Assembly (NCBI RefSeq): GCF_001277295.1
Contig: NZ_CP011456.1
Location: 5,088,001 to 5,152,000 of the forward strand
Direction of reading: 5' to 3'
From: Anabaena sp. WA102
GTDB taxonomy: Bacteria > Cyanobacteriota > Cyanobacteriia > Cyanobacteriales > Nostocaceae
Length of the DNA stretch: 64,000 bases
Positions 10,008-19,363 of this stretch are shown here, one piece after another; position 1 is the stretch's first letter; every line of letters begins with the position of its first letter. The translations under genes were made by a program, and so were the position numbers. Under the pieces are notes generated by a model that had not been told where the DNA came from, ran no database searches, and was given only the letters and a program-made list of their open reading frames with translations.

Positions 10008-10419
10008 GTGTATGTTCAGCATTGCCAAAAATCGCGTCTGGATGACGATAATACTTAAATTCCATTAAGTTATAAAATGGATCTTCTAAGAAAAAAGTCT
10101 GATGTTCTAGAAGGGAATCGGTAAAGCGGTATTTGGGTTCTTCTCTAAATTTTAAATCTTTATTTTTTGCCCTTTCTAATAATTCTTGCCAATCTGCTTC
10201 TTGGGTGAAAATTAGTCCAAAATGTCGAGGATAAATTGCTTTTTGAGGTATTAGAATATCCTTGGTAACGTGGGCTACCAATTGATGTCCATAAAGGTTG
10301 AGAATCAAAGCGTGGGGGTTTTCGCGTCCGGGAATGCAGCCTAAACCGTCAACATAATAGGCTTTGGTGTCGGGGATATTGGTGACGGGGAAGGCGAGGT
10401 GAAATATGGGTTGGTTCAT
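9988..10419 (-). CDS. VOC-superfamily protein (glyoxalase/dioxygenase fold)
   Basis: 143 aa. FHLAFPVTNIPDTKAYYVDG is the first beta-alpha-beta-beta-beta unit of the vicinal-oxygen-chelate fold, with a metal-type His. RHFGLIF and FFLEDPFYNLMEFKYY supply the second half, with a terminal Glu in MEFK. Substrate unknown; such proteins include glyoxalase I, ring-cleaving dioxygenases and resistance proteins. Convergent with the lipase gene, with 20 bp overlap. Confidence 0.8.
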   Translation of the reverse strand: MNQPIFHLAFPVTNIPDTKAYYVDGLGCIPGRENPHALILNLYGHQLVAHVTKDILIPQKAIYPRHFGLIFTQEADWQELLERAKNKDLKFREEPKYRFTDSLLEHQTFFLEDPFYNLMEFKYYRHPDAIFGNAEHTLIGDTH

Positions 10420-10483
10420 GGTGGGGATGGGTGAGAGAATATAACTATTTTATAAATTTTGGTAGTAAACCGGGTTAAACTAA

Positions 10484-10642
10484 GAATTCTCTGAGCAAAT
10501 CTATGAAAAGTATACCAGGAATGTTGCTACTGTTAATCAGCTTTATTCTGCGCTCTTGCGTTTCAAGAATGATTCTACGGTGAGACTTCCTGCTAATTAT
10601 TTAAATCGGCAGATAGAAAAGTATCAATCTTGGTTAAAATAG
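10484..10642 (+). pseudogene. 3' remnant of an unidentified gene
   Basis: A 52-codon open stretch with good coding character (LYSALLRFKNDSTVRLPANY, then LNRQIEKYQSWLK) ends in TAG. It begins directly after an in-frame TAA with no start codon or ribosome-binding site, so it looks like the C-terminus of a gene whose 5' part is lost. Parent family not recognised. Confidence 0.35.
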
Positions 10643-10686
10643 GTAACTAAAGAATGGTGCGATGCATCCGTCCAATGGAATAAGCA

Positions 10687-11007
10687 ATGGTTAAACAATC
10701 AAAAAAAACTCAAAAACCTGAAAAGCATAAAAAAATCGAAATCCCTCACGAAACTGAAGAAAAAGAAACCCCTAGCAAGATTGAAAGAGATTTTCGGAAA
10801 GAACTAGGAACAATTAATCCTTATCTCTGCTTAGTTGATTCAGCAGTAGGTTATCTAGTTACAAAAACTAAATCTGAGTCAAACCAGGCTAAATTTCTTA
10901 GAAAAATTGCTGGAGACTACGGCCATTATAATCTCCATACTGATAGTTTAAAACTAGATGATTTAAATAAATTTGTTCACAAGCCATATAGCATTTATAA
11001 ATGGTAA
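10687..11007 (+). CDS. Lys/Glu-rich hypothetical protein, possibly truncated
   Basis: 106 aa. A highly charged N-terminus (KKTQKPEKHKKIEIPHETEE) precedes a more ordinary stretch (ELGTINPYLCLVDSAVGYLV). Not recognised. The frame ends inside the 5' part of the next frame, whose first ~50 residues (CNRVKGVKEIIWTYQKQ) read like a continuation in another phase. A frameshift near 10990-11005 could therefore have split one gene. It stands in a degraded region. Confidence 0.35.
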   Translation: MVKQSKKTQKPEKHKKIEIPHETEEKETPSKIERDFRKELGTINPYLCLVDSAVGYLVTKTKSESNQAKFLRKIAGDYGHYNLHTDSLKLDDLNKFVHKPYSIYKW

Positions 11008-11620
11008 AGCTGAATCAGCTTGTAATCGAGTAAAAGGAGTAAAAGAAATAATTTGGACATATCAAAAACAGGAAATAACGGTAACTAAAGAAGTCAGAAA
11101 TGAGACAAAAAGAGATTTTTATAGAAAAACTATGTTAGAAATACATTGTCGGAAACAAAACGATCCTGGAATACCCTTGGCATATCAAAGTTCACTAGCT
11201 GCGGGACAAATTCATGTAGTTTATTTAGATGAATTAACTGATACATCATCTTCAATTGGTTTAGAAATAATTCAATTAGTAGTTGCGCCTGAAGATGAAG
11301 CAATACAAACAGCAAGAAGTTTAATTAATTTAGTACAACAAGCAGATGCAGCAAACAGTCTTTATCTTTTAGAATTAGTAGAAAGGATGCTAATTTATAA
11401 GTTTTCCACCTATACCCGTCAGGAGTTAGAAGCGATGTTTGGATTAACAGAATGGCGACAAACTCGATTTTATCAAGAAGTTAAGGAAGAAACTAAGTTA
11501 GAAGCAATTCCTCGTCTTTTGAAAATGGGTTTGAGTATAGAACAAATTGCCGAAGCACTGGAATTAAAAATTGAAGTAGTACAACAAGCAATAGAAAAGC
11601 AAGGGAGAAAGGAATCTTAA
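10973..11620 (+). pseudogene. Truncated Rpn-family (PD-(D/E)XK, DUF2887-type) nuclease
   Basis: From about residue 55 the sequence follows the C-terminal half of cyanobacterial Rpn/DUF2887 proteins: HVVYLDELTD, IIQLVVAPEDEAIQTARSLI, YLLELVERMLIYKFSTYTRQ, ELEAMFGLTEWRQTRFYQEV, and the C-terminal helix pair IPRLLKMGLSIEQIAEALEL. The N-terminal catalytic half expected in the family is missing and replaced by unrelated residues, probably from a neighbouring frame. It is most likely a broken nuclease gene fused to upstream debris. Intact members run about 250-300 aa. Confidence 0.6.
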
Positions 11621-11693
11621 TATGAATGTGGTAAAAGAGGATAAAATCATTTTATTAGCATAAAAATCTGAAAATACTCATAATTTATCACAG

Positions 11694-12452
11694 ATGTTAT
11701 CTTTAATAGATTCTGTTAATCCCTGGTTAATGGGATTAGGCTTAAATGCAATTTTGCTAGGAATAGTCGCAATTATTCCCAAAAAATTGCTCACCCCGGC
11801 AGGTATACTTAATGCTGGATTATTAGGAGTAATCATTTGGGGAACACTAGGTTGGCAAGGATATCTAGTGGTAGTGTTTTATTTTATTGTCGGTTCTGGG
11901 GTAACACGCATTGGTATGGCAGAAAAAGAAGCCGCCGGAATTGCGGAAAAACGTGCCGGTGCAAGAGGACCAGAAAACGTTTGGGGTTCAGCATTAATAG
12001 CGGCTTTATGTGCGTTGGGAGTATTGTTTTTACCTGATTTTAAATATTTGTTATGTTTGGGTTATGTTGCCAGTTTTAGCACTAAACTTTCTGATACTAC
12101 AGCCAGTGAAGTTGGTAAAGCTTATGGTAAAAGCACCTTTTTAATTACAACACTGCAACCAGTTCCGAGAGGGACAGAAGGGGCAGTCAGTTTAGAAGGA
12201 ACTTTAGCTGGTATGGTAGCATCAATAGCGATCGCACTCATTGGTTGGGGAGTAAATTTAATTAATCCCCTTGGCATCTTATGGAGTGTCATAGCCGCAT
12301 TTATCGCTACGAATTTAGAAAGTGTCATTGGTGCGACTTTGCAATCTAAATATACTTGGCTGACCAATGAGGTTGTCAATATCTTTAATACCCTGATTGG
12401 TGCAACTGCGGCGATAATATTGGCATTAATTTACCAAAGTGTCTTTGTTTAA
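11694..12452 (+). CDS. DUF92 membrane protein, VTE6-like (phytyl-phosphate kinase family)
   Basis: 252-aa polytopic membrane protein with about six hydrophobic segments. Family signatures: GVTRIGMAEKEAAGIAEKRA, GARGPENVWGSALIAAL, FSTKLSDTTASEVGKAYGK, TEGAVSLEGTLAGM and NLESVIGATLQ. This is the DUF92/TIGR00297 family, whose plant member VTE6 phosphorylates phytyl phosphate to the diphosphate for tocopherol and phylloquinone synthesis. A role in phytol recycling from chlorophyll is therefore likely but inferred. No obvious operon partner. Confidence 0.85.
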   Translation: MLSLIDSVNPWLMGLGLNAILLGIVAIIPKKLLTPAGILNAGLLGVIIWGTLGWQGYLVVVFYFIVGSGVTRIGMAEKEAAGIAEKRAGARGPENVWGSALIAALCALGVLFLPDFKYLLCLGYVASFSTKLSDTTASEVGKAYGKSTFLITTLQPVPRGTEGAVSLEGTLAGMVASIAIALIGWGVNLINPLGILWSVIAAFIATNLESVIGATLQSKYTWLTNEVVNIFNTLIGATAAIILALIYQSVFV

Positions 12453-12476
12453 TTGTTGACTAAAATTACAATTTTC

Positions 12477-12508
12477 GTAGGTTGGGTTGACACAAGGAAA
12501 CCCAACAT
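12477..12508. repeat. Short hairpin repeat (GTTGGGTT...AACCCAAC), copy 2
   Basis: Inverted-orientation copy of the hairpin repeat at 5660-5692, sharing GTAGGTTGGGT and GGAAACCCAACAT. It sits 24 bp after the DUF92 gene, where it could act as an attenuator or terminator. Confidence 0.6.
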
Positions 12509-12582
12509 TATTATTTTTGTTATACTGCTTACAGATTTGAAAATATTTATAATATAAAATTATTGAGTTCATTTTAAGAAAT

Positions 12583-12615
12583 AGATCCCCGACTTCTCAA
12601 AGAAGTCGGGGATCT
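12583..12615. repeat. Perfect 33-bp palindrome, copy 1
   Basis: 15-bp arms AGATCCCCGACTTCT / AGAAGTCGGGGATCT around a CAA loop, with no mismatch. The identical 33 bp recur at 25972-26004. Lies between the DUF92 gene and the parvulin gene, so a repeat-family origin with a possible terminator role is likely. Confidence 0.85.
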
Positions 12616-12746
12616 GGTAACTACTTATTAATTACATATTTAATTTATCGAATCTTTATTATTGCTAGATATGGTTTTCTACTGTTTTCCCCATTATTTA
12701 ATGGAAAGTCTTATAGATGTTTTAGCATTATCCTTAGAATCACTTC

Positions 12747-13505
12747 ATGGAATCTTCATCTTTTTTAACTGTAAATGATCAGGAAATTACCCTATCTGAA
12801 GTAGTCAAATACTTACAAATATCTGGTAGACTAGGAAATTTCATGAGTGACGTACTGCGTCAGCACGTAATTGAAAAAGAAATTAGTGCTAGAACAGATA
12901 TTGAGATTAGTTCCACCTTAATTGAACAGACAATTATTGATTTTCGTCTAAAAAATCAACTAACTGATGCCCAAAAATTTCAAGAATGGCTAACAGGCAA
13001 TGGTACAGATTATACAACTTTTCATACATCTATTACCTTTAGCTTTCAGTTAGAGAAACTCAAAGAATTAGTCACAGAATCAAAATTACCAGAATACTTT
13101 ATTGAAAAGAAAATTTACTTGGATAGAGTTATCCTGTCGCGGATTCTAGTTGACAGTCGGGAATTAGCAGAAGAACTACAAACTCAAGTTGAAGAAGGAA
13201 GTAGTTTTGAACAACTGGCAAAAGAGTATTCATTAGCCGATGAAAGAGTATTTAATGGCATGATGGGACCAATTAGTCGGGGGACGATACCAGACATATT
13301 ACGTGCGGCTGTAGACTCAACCACCCCTGGAAAATTGATCAATCCCATAGAAATAGAAGGACGTTTTGCTTTATTTAGATTAGAACAAATTCTTCCAGCA
13401 TCTTTAGAAGATACTCAATTACAACAATCACTAAAAAATGAGTTATTTGAGAAATGGCTAGGGGATAAGATTCAAAATCTGACAGTCAAAATTCAATTGG
13501 ATTAA
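12747..13505 (+). CDS. Parvulin-type peptidyl-prolyl isomerase
   Basis: 252 aa. The N-terminal helical region (VKYLQISGRLGNFMSDVLRQ) resembles SurA/PrsA chaperone helices. A parvulin (rotamase) domain spans about 128-220 (ILSRILVDSRELAEELQTQV, EGSSFEQLAKEYSLADER, NGMMGPISRGTIPD, LINPIEIEGRFALFRLEQI). No signal peptide is visible. It stands 32 bp upstream of an HlyB-like exporter. In cyanobacteria such isomerases are found beside type I secretion ATPases and probably keep the substrate unfolded or help it fold; that role is inferred from context. Confidence 0.8.
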   Translation: MESSSFLTVNDQEITLSEVVKYLQISGRLGNFMSDVLRQHVIEKEISARTDIEISSTLIEQTIIDFRLKNQLTDAQKFQEWLTGNGTDYTTFHTSITFSFQLEKLKELVTESKLPEYFIEKKIYLDRVILSRILVDSRELAEELQTQVEEGSSFEQLAKEYSLADERVFNGMMGPISRGTIPDILRAAVDSTTPGKLINPIEIEGRFALFRLEQILPASLEDTQLQQSLKNELFEKWLGDKIQNLTVKIQLD

Positions 13506-13537
13506 AACTTCTAAATAATCAATTTTAACGAATAAAT

Positions 13538-16147
13538 GTGTTAAACAATTTACCCTGGAATGAACCGCCACTATCCTGGCTAAATGCTGAAGAACAAAAC
13601 GAATTAAAACAGCAAGCAGAAATACATAACTACAAACTTGGCGAAAAAATTTGGTCACAAAAATTAGGTAGTGATGCTTTTGGCAAGCGAAACTATCAAT
13701 TTTTGATTGTCGCTGGTAAAGTGCGTTTACGAGAGGAAGAAGAAAATAAAACCGTAGCTACTTTACAAGCAGGAGATTGGTTTGGCAACTGTCAACCATT
13801 ATTTGCTGATTGTAAAGCTGTAGCTGCTAGTAAGGAAGTTATAGTTGTGTGTTGGAATTCGGCTTTGTGGAAAAAGGTTTTAAATCCTCAAGTTAATGAA
13901 TTTTGGAATAATTCAACAGAGGTAGAAGAAATTGAAACTATTTTACCAGTTCCTAATTCTCCCATTTCTTCACCTTCACATCCTGCTAAATGGGAACAAC
14001 CCACAATTTCTAATTATCCCTTTGTAGGAAGTGGAAATACAGGTGCAGCTTGTTTAACAATGGTGGCGCAATATTTACAAAATCCTGTGCAATTAGAATG
14101 GGTACAACGTCAGTTGCGAGGACAAAAGCCGAAAAATCTGGTAGAAGCAGGGGAGAAATTAGGGTTAGTATTGCGGAAATTACAGGTTAATTGGTATGAA
14201 TTACGCCAATTAACTTTTCCCGCCGTATTGTTGTGGAATCAAGGTAATCAGGAAGATAAAAATCCCCAATTTAATTGGGTTGTAGCTTATGGCATAAAAG
14301 GCAATTTTTTAATTATTGCTAATCCTCAAAATCCTGATTATATTTGTGAACATTTACCTCAATCTGTGGTGGATAATTGTTGGGATGGTACATTATGGCA
14401 AACTGAACTAATTTCCCAGCAAGAGAAATTTAATTTAGCTTGGTTTACTCCCGCAGTTTGGAAATATCGGGGTTTATTAGGTGAAGTTTTATTAGCTTCC
14501 TTTACCTTGCAATTATTGGGTTTAGCTTCTCCATTAATTACTCAAGTCATCATTGACAAAGTGATGGTACAAGAGAGTTTAGCTACTTTGGATGTGATGG
14601 CGATCGCCCTCTTGTTTGTGGCGACATTTGAATCTATCCTGGGTATGCTGCGGCTATTCATCTTTACCCACACAGCCCGGCGTTTAGACTTGAGTTTATC
14701 GGCTCAACTTTTTCGCCATTTAATGCGTTTACCCTTGGCTTATTTTGAGTCGCGGAGAGTGGGTGATACAGTTGCTAGAGTCCAAGAATTAGAACAAATT
14801 CGCCAATTTCTCACAGGTACAGCTTTAACCGTCATTCTTGACAGTATCTTCGCTGTAGTTTACCTGGGATTAATGTTTTATTACAACATTCCTCTAACAT
14901 TTGTAGCCTTAGCCGTCTTACCATTATTTGCCACATTAACTATTATCGCCACACCGATTTTGAGAAATTGGCTAAATGAAACCTTTAACCGGAGTGCGGA
15001 CAGTCAATCATTTTTAGTTGAGACAATCACCGGCATTCATTCTGTTAAAGCCCATGCCGCAGAACCAGTAGCGAGAGAACGGTGGGAAGGTTTATTTGCC
15101 CGCTTCATTCGTACCAGTTTTAAAGCTTCCACCACATCTAATATTAGTAGTAATATTGGTGACTTTCTCACTAACTTTTCTACCTTAATTATCCTGTGGT
15201 TTGGGGCAAAATTAGTAATTGATCATCAACTAACCATTGGTCAATTAATTGCCTTCCAAATGTTATCAGGAAGAGTGACAAGTCCCCTATTACGGTTAGT
15301 CCAGTTGTGGCAAAACCTCCAACAAGTGCTATTATCAGTAGATAGAATCGGTGATATTCTCAACGCTGCCCCAGAAACAGAAGCCGGCACAGGATTAGTA
15401 TTACCACCCCTCAAAGGTGAAGTTGATTTTGACCAAGTTTTCTTTCGTTATCATGCCAACACCGAACCAGTATTAAAAGGCATCTCTTTTAACATTAAAC
15501 CAGGACAATTTGTAGGCATTGTCGGCAGAAGTGGCTCAGGAAAAAGTACCCTTTCTAAACTTCTCCAAAGACTCTATCAAATTGAGTCAGGACGAATTCT
15601 AATTGATGGATTTGATATCAAAAGTGCTGACTTAGCATCTTTAAGACAACAAATAGGCGTAGTTCTCCAAGAAGACTTTTTATTTAATGGTTCAATCTTG
15701 GAAAACATTACATTAGGCAATCCAGATATTACCTCCGAACAAGTTGTCGAAGCCGCCAGATTAGCAGTAGCCCATGACTTCATTAGTCAACTACCTTACG
15801 GCTATGAAAACAACGTAGGAGAAAGAGGAACAGCATTATCTGGAGGGCAAAGACAACGCATAGCATTAGCCAGATTATTCCTAGCATCTGCACCAATTCT
15901 CATCTTAGATGAAGCCACCAGCGCCTTAGATAGTGAAACCGAACAACAAGTATTACAAAACCTCAAAAATGTTTCCTCTAACCGCACAGTATTCTTAATT
16001 GCCCACCGTTTTGCCCCCCTCAAACGTGCTGATTTAATCTTAGTCATGGAAAAAGGAGTAATAGCCGAAAGAGGAACACATTTAGAACTATTAAAACAAA
16101 AAGGGTTGTACTGGTCACTTTATCAAAGACAACAAGCGAATATTTGA
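13538..16147 (+). CDS. HlyB-like ABC exporter with cNMP-type and degenerate C39 domains
   Basis: 869 aa. Order of domains: cyclic-nucleotide-binding-like domain (about 30-125; VAGKVRLREEEENKTVATLQ, AGDWFGNCQPLF), C39-peptidase-like domain (about 165-285), transmembrane exporter domain (about 310-600), ABC ATPase (from ~625) with Walker A GRSGSGKST, signature LSGGQRQR, Walker B ILILDEATSALD and H-loop LIAHR. In the C39 region the catalytic Cys is gone (GSGNTGAACLTMV instead of a DCG motif) and the catalytic His is replaced (FNWVVAYG). It is therefore a C39-like docking domain, as in HlyB, which suits RTX-type substrates with a C-terminal signal. Start is GTG. Forms an operon with the upstream isomerase. 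No membrane-fusion protein gene is adjacent. Confidence 0.88.
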   Translation: MLNNLPWNEPPLSWLNAEEQNELKQQAEIHNYKLGEKIWSQKLGSDAFGKRNYQFLIVAGKVRLREEEENKTVATLQAGDWFGNCQPLFADCKAVAASKEVIVVCWNSALWKKVLNPQVNEFWNNSTEVEEIETILPVPNSPISSPSHPAKWEQPTISNYPFVGSGNTGAACLTMVAQYLQNPVQLEWVQRQLRGQKPKNLVEAGEKLGLVLRKLQVNWYELRQLTFPAVLLWNQGNQEDKNPQFNWVVAYGIKGNFLIIANPQNPDYICEHLPQSVVDNCWDGTLWQTELISQQEKFNLAWFTPAVWKYRGLLGEVLLASFTLQLLGLASPLITQVIIDKVMVQESLATLDVMAIALLFVATFESILGMLRLFIFTHTARRLDLSLSAQLFRHLMRLPLAYFESRRVGDTVARVQELEQIRQFLTGTALTVILDSIFAVVYLGLMFYYNIPLTFVALAVLPLFATLTIIATPILRNWLNETFNRSADSQSFLVETITGIHSVKAHAAEPVARERWEGLFARFIRTSFKASTTSNISSNIGDFLTNFSTLIILWFGAKLVIDHQLTIGQLIAFQMLSGRVTSPLLRLVQLWQNLQQVLLSVDRIGDILNAAPETEAGTGLVLPPLKGEVDFDQVFFRYHANTEPVLKGISFNIKPGQFVGIVGRSGSGKSTLSKLLQRLYQIESGRILIDGFDIKSADLASLRQQIGVVLQEDFLFNGSILENITLGNPDITSEQVVEAARLAVAHDFISQLPYGYENNVGERGTALSGGQRQRIALARLFLASAPILILDEATSALDSETEQQVLQNLKNVSSNRTVFLIAHRFAPLKRADLILVMEKGVIAERGTHLELLKQKGLYWSLYQRQQANI

Positions 16148-16167
16148 GACAGACTCTTAATTCTTCT

Positions 16168-16192
16168 TTGCGCCTTTGCGCCTTTGCGTGAG
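16168..16192. repeat. GCGCCTTTGCGCCTTTGCGTGAG repeat, copy 1
   Basis: Short direct-repeat motif (two CGCCTTTG units) just behind the exporter gene. Essentially the same word occurs at 42057-42081 and, inverted, at 44678-44700. It is a dispersed intergenic repeat of cyanobacteria. Confidence 0.6.
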
Positions 16193-16200
16193 AAAGAAGT

Positions 16201-17169
16201 TTAATCCAAAACATTCAAACCCAAAGCCACAGCCCCCCATAAAGGTGCATCATCACCCAATAATGCCCGCACAACCTCAAAATTCACCTCTGGGAGTGCG
16301 GTTTCCCTAGCCACCTTTCGCACCACAGTCCAGAAATTATCCCCAGATTTGGTAACACCACCACCTAAAACAAACCGTTGAGGATTCATGAGGTTGGCGA
16401 CATTACCAATACCGACCCCCAAAGCCCATGCACCCCTGTATAATACTTCTTGTGCTATTTCATCTCCGTTGGCTGCTGCGGTGCTGACGACTTTGCCTGT
16501 AAGTAAGTTGAGATTATTACCAGTCAAATACCTGAGTACGTCTCCTCTGATTTTACCGTTAGTGCTAGGTGGTTCTTTCTCCAACATTTCCCGTGCATTT
16601 TGCGCCATGTAGGGACCAGAAGCTAAACGTTCTACACATCCCCGTTTTCCACATAAGCATAAGGGACCTCTAGGATCTACCACAATATGTCCAATTTCTC
16701 CCGCCATGCCTAATGCACCTCGCCAGGGCTTACCATCAAGTATCCAGCCTCCACCTACACCTGTACTAATGGTAATGTAAAATAGGCTATCATATCCTTG
16801 ACCAGCCCCAAAGCGATGTTCACCAACAGCAGCAACGTTAGCATCATTATCTATACTGGAAGGTGCGTGATAATCTTCTTCAAGTATTTGTTTAAGGGGA
16901 ACATTTTCCCAGCCAGGAACGTGATGAGATAAGCGGACTAACCCTGTGGTGGCATCCACTGGACCACCAAAGCTGACACCAATGGCATCCGGCTTTCTTC
17001 CTTTTAGCACGGAATCAATGAGCGATCGCATGATTTCCAAATCAGTTAAAGCATCACCATTTGTAGGAGAAAATCGTGATTCATGATCCAACCACTCCTT
17101 GCCACCAGCCTTAACTGTTGCTGCTGCCAATTTTGTCCCGCCAAAGTCTAGAGCTAAAATTAATGTCAT
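16201..17169 (-). CDS. ROK-family sugar kinase (glucokinase-like)
   Basis: 322 aa. Phosphate-1 loop LALDFGGTKLAAATV at the start, catalytic region SSIDNDANVAAVGEHRFG with the base Asp, glycine-rich TISTGVGGGWI, and the ROK zinc motif GHIVVD..CLCGKRGCVERLASG (CxCGxxGCxE). ATP-dependent phosphorylation of glucose or a related sugar in the cytoplasm. The frame extends 10 codons upstream, but the ATG at 17169 places the phosphate loop at the usual distance. Convergent with the exporter gene. Confidence 0.88.
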   Translation of the reverse strand: MTLILALDFGGTKLAAATVKAGGKEWLDHESRFSPTNGDALTDLEIMRSLIDSVLKGRKPDAIGVSFGGPVDATTGLVRLSHHVPGWENVPLKQILEEDYHAPSSIDNDANVAAVGEHRFGAGQGYDSLFYITISTGVGGGWILDGKPWRGALGMAGEIGHIVVDPRGPLCLCGKRGCVERLASGPYMAQNAREMLEKEPPSTNGKIRGDVLRYLTGNNLNLLTGKVVSTAAANGDEIAQEVLYRGAWALGVGIGNVANLMNPQRFVLGGGVTKSGDNFWTVVRKVARETALPEVNFEVVRALLGDDAPLWGAVALGLNVLD

Positions 17170-18075
17170 ATAATTAAAAATAGGGAATTTACGAAACAAC
17201 TATCAAGCATTCACCATTATTACTGAATAACAATTTTGCTGTAGTTCATTATGAAACCGTCTTCACTATTTGGATATAAAATATTTCTATATTGATCATA
17301 CTTATGTCCTATATGTAACCTAATTCATTACTAGGACTTACGCACGCTCACTAACTTACCATCATATGAATGAACGAAATTGCGTCGTTTTCGGCTTTGG
17401 GAATAACTTATTGAGTAGGGTGTGGTTCGGCAAGCTCACCAACCACGTCAGATAGAGGAAATCTGTTTTTTACCAAATTATTGGGTCTGACGCACCCTGA
17501 CGCACCCTACAAGAGATAAAATCCACATTACATATTTATAAAACTTTGTCAATGCGTAAGCCCTATGATTAGTTCAAGATAAAGATTTACATCTTTATAT
17601 TTTTTTATCAGACAATTGAGAATATTTCGCAATATAGATAAATTAAGATATAATTTACTAACTAGCGAATGTATTTCATTCGGTATCCATCAAATAAGTC
17701 TTGAAGAAGGAGTCAGGAGTCAGTAGCCAGGAGTCAGAATCAATCAGTCGAGGATTCAAACCTGCGACTGATTAAAGACCACCAAATCGTAGATTTGGTG
17801 GGGGTCTTAAACCCAGTTATTCATCCGCCACTCGCACAGAATTCATTCTGAATTCTGACTCGGTGACTCCTGAATTCTGTTCGATAAATTAGCCGTAACC
17901 ATTTTTAAAATAACTCCTGTAAATTATAAAATAATGCTGTATTTTTAATTATTGTATATTTTTGAATAGTTTTTGAGATAATTTTTTCAATAGGATTTAT
18001 TTAAGCAAAAGCAATTTAAAAAATCAGGATTTTATCTAAACATTGACCATTAACTTTCTACTTGAGTAAGTCTAA
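17170..18075. other. Long repeat-rich intergenic region
   Basis: About 900 bp without a gene. It contains a copy of the GGGTGCGTCAGAC repeat family (17331-17567) and, at 17710-17885, a run of hairpin-forming words bounded by 'ggagtcaggagtcag' debris: CAGTCG..CGACTG, CCACCAAATC-gta-GATTTGGTGG, and GAATTCATTCTGAATTC. The 200 bp next to the sucrase-like gene are AT-rich and probably hold its promoter. Confidence 0.6.
17331..17567. repeat. GGGTGCGTCAGAC repeat family (D), copy 1
   Basis: Begins near GGACTTACGCA and ends near TGCGTAAGCCCTA, which are inverted ends. The inner words TCAGATAGAGGAAATCTG, GGGTCTGACGCACCC and CAAGAGATAAAATCC are shared with 41790-41912 and, in the other orientation, 50503-50745. 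Here GACGCACCCT is doubled and an insert GTGGTTCGGCAAGCTC is present. Confidence 0.65.
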
Positions 18076-19050
18076 ATGAATAAACTTTTTTGTGCAGATA
18101 ATTCACGAGAAATCCAAGAAGATATCATTGGTAGCGCTACCAACTACCAAACCTACATTTTAATAGAATGTCCTACCCCTTGGGTTTATGAAGCCTTTGA
18201 ATCTAAATGGGTACCAGATAACTTACGCAGTTTAGTAGAAAATATAACCCGCGATCAACTACCAATTCGGTTTCTATTAATTGCCAATGATGAATCCCAT
18301 AGACGACAAGAAACAACCCTATTAATTTATCAACAGCAACAGGGATTAAGTCAAGGATACCGAAAACAAGAATTTAAATTACCAAATATTGAACAAGTCG
18401 CCGGAGTTGTCAGTAAATGGTTAGCAGGGATGAGTGTTGATTATGAAATAGAATCCAGTATTACCAGAGATATCTTAATATGTACTCATGGTAGCCATGA
18501 TCAATGTTGTGCTAGATATGGCAATCCTTTTTACTTTTACTCTCAAAATACAATTGCTGATTTACAGTTAAATCACATCAGAATTTGGAAGTCAAGTCAC
18601 TTTGGAGGACATAGATTTGCTCCTACAGCCATAGATTTTCCCCAAGGAAGATATTATGGCATCCTCGATCAAGATACCTTTAAATCAATTCTTACCCACA
18701 CTGGGGATATACAATGTTTACATAAAGTTTATCGTGGTTGGGGAATATTGCCAAATCCCCTCCAAATCTTGGAAAGAGAACTCATGCTGCGTTTAGGTTG
18801 GGATTGGTTTAACTATCAAGTAACAGGTAAAATCATCGAAAAAAGCTTAGATAATCATACAATTATTGGTGAGTTGAGTTTTGAACAACCTCCCGGTACT
18901 CTCTACACTTATCACGCCAAACTTATAAAAGATGATGTGAAAACACAAACAGTTAAGGTTTCTTGTCATGCTGCCAAAGAAACAGTATGTTTGAAATATG
19001 CTATATCTAATCTTTGGCTGGTAGGGAAGAAAGTGGCAACTTATAGTTAA
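18076..19050 (+). CDS. Sucrase/ferredoxin-like family protein
   Basis: 324 aa. Carries the motifs of the sucrase/ferredoxin-like (thioredoxin-like 2Fe-2S) family: ILICTHGSHDQCCARYGNPF at about 135-154, with Cys spacing suited to an iron-sulphur site, and IWKSSHFGGHRFAPTAIDFP. Rather than a true sucrase it is likely a redox protein of unknown substrate. Stand-alone gene after a long AT-rich spacer. The ATG is preceded by a weak purine stretch (tgagtaagtcta). Confidence 0.8.
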   Translation: MNKLFCADNSREIQEDIIGSATNYQTYILIECPTPWVYEAFESKWVPDNLRSLVENITRDQLPIRFLLIANDESHRRQETTLLIYQQQQGLSQGYRKQEFKLPNIEQVAGVVSKWLAGMSVDYEIESSITRDILICTHGSHDQCCARYGNPFYFYSQNTIADLQLNHIRIWKSSHFGGHRFAPTAIDFPQGRYYGILDQDTFKSILTHTGDIQCLHKVYRGWGILPNPLQILERELMLRLGWDWFNYQVTGKIIEKSLDNHTIIGELSFEQPPGTLYTYHAKLIKDDVKTQTVKVSCHAAKETVCLKYAISNLWLVGKKVATYS

Positions 19051-19363
19051 AATATGGCAGGAGTCAAGAAGAAGCTTAAGTATATACTTAAAAGAAAACT
19101 ATAGGACTCCTATTTGAGTTATGAACTAGTTTTTTTAACGAACCACAGAGACACAGAGGACACAGAGGTAGGAAAATAAGAGATGTTCACATTTCATTTA
19201 GGATTGCTATAGTACAACACGGCATAAATAAACCAACCATTCTAAATCGTTAAAAAGCCTATACTGTCTTCGTTTTGACTTTTGACTTTTGACTTTTGAC
19301 TTCCGCCCTGGGGTACTAGACTCCTGTATAAAATTAAATTTTATGGAGTAGAAAAATAAAAAA
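19051..19363. other. Intergenic region with heptamer and AACGAACCACAGAG repeats
   Basis: Holds a copy of the AACGAACCACAGAG..CACAGAG word (from 19138) and a short tandem array of TGACTTT at 19271-19303. No gene seen. Confidence 0.5.
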
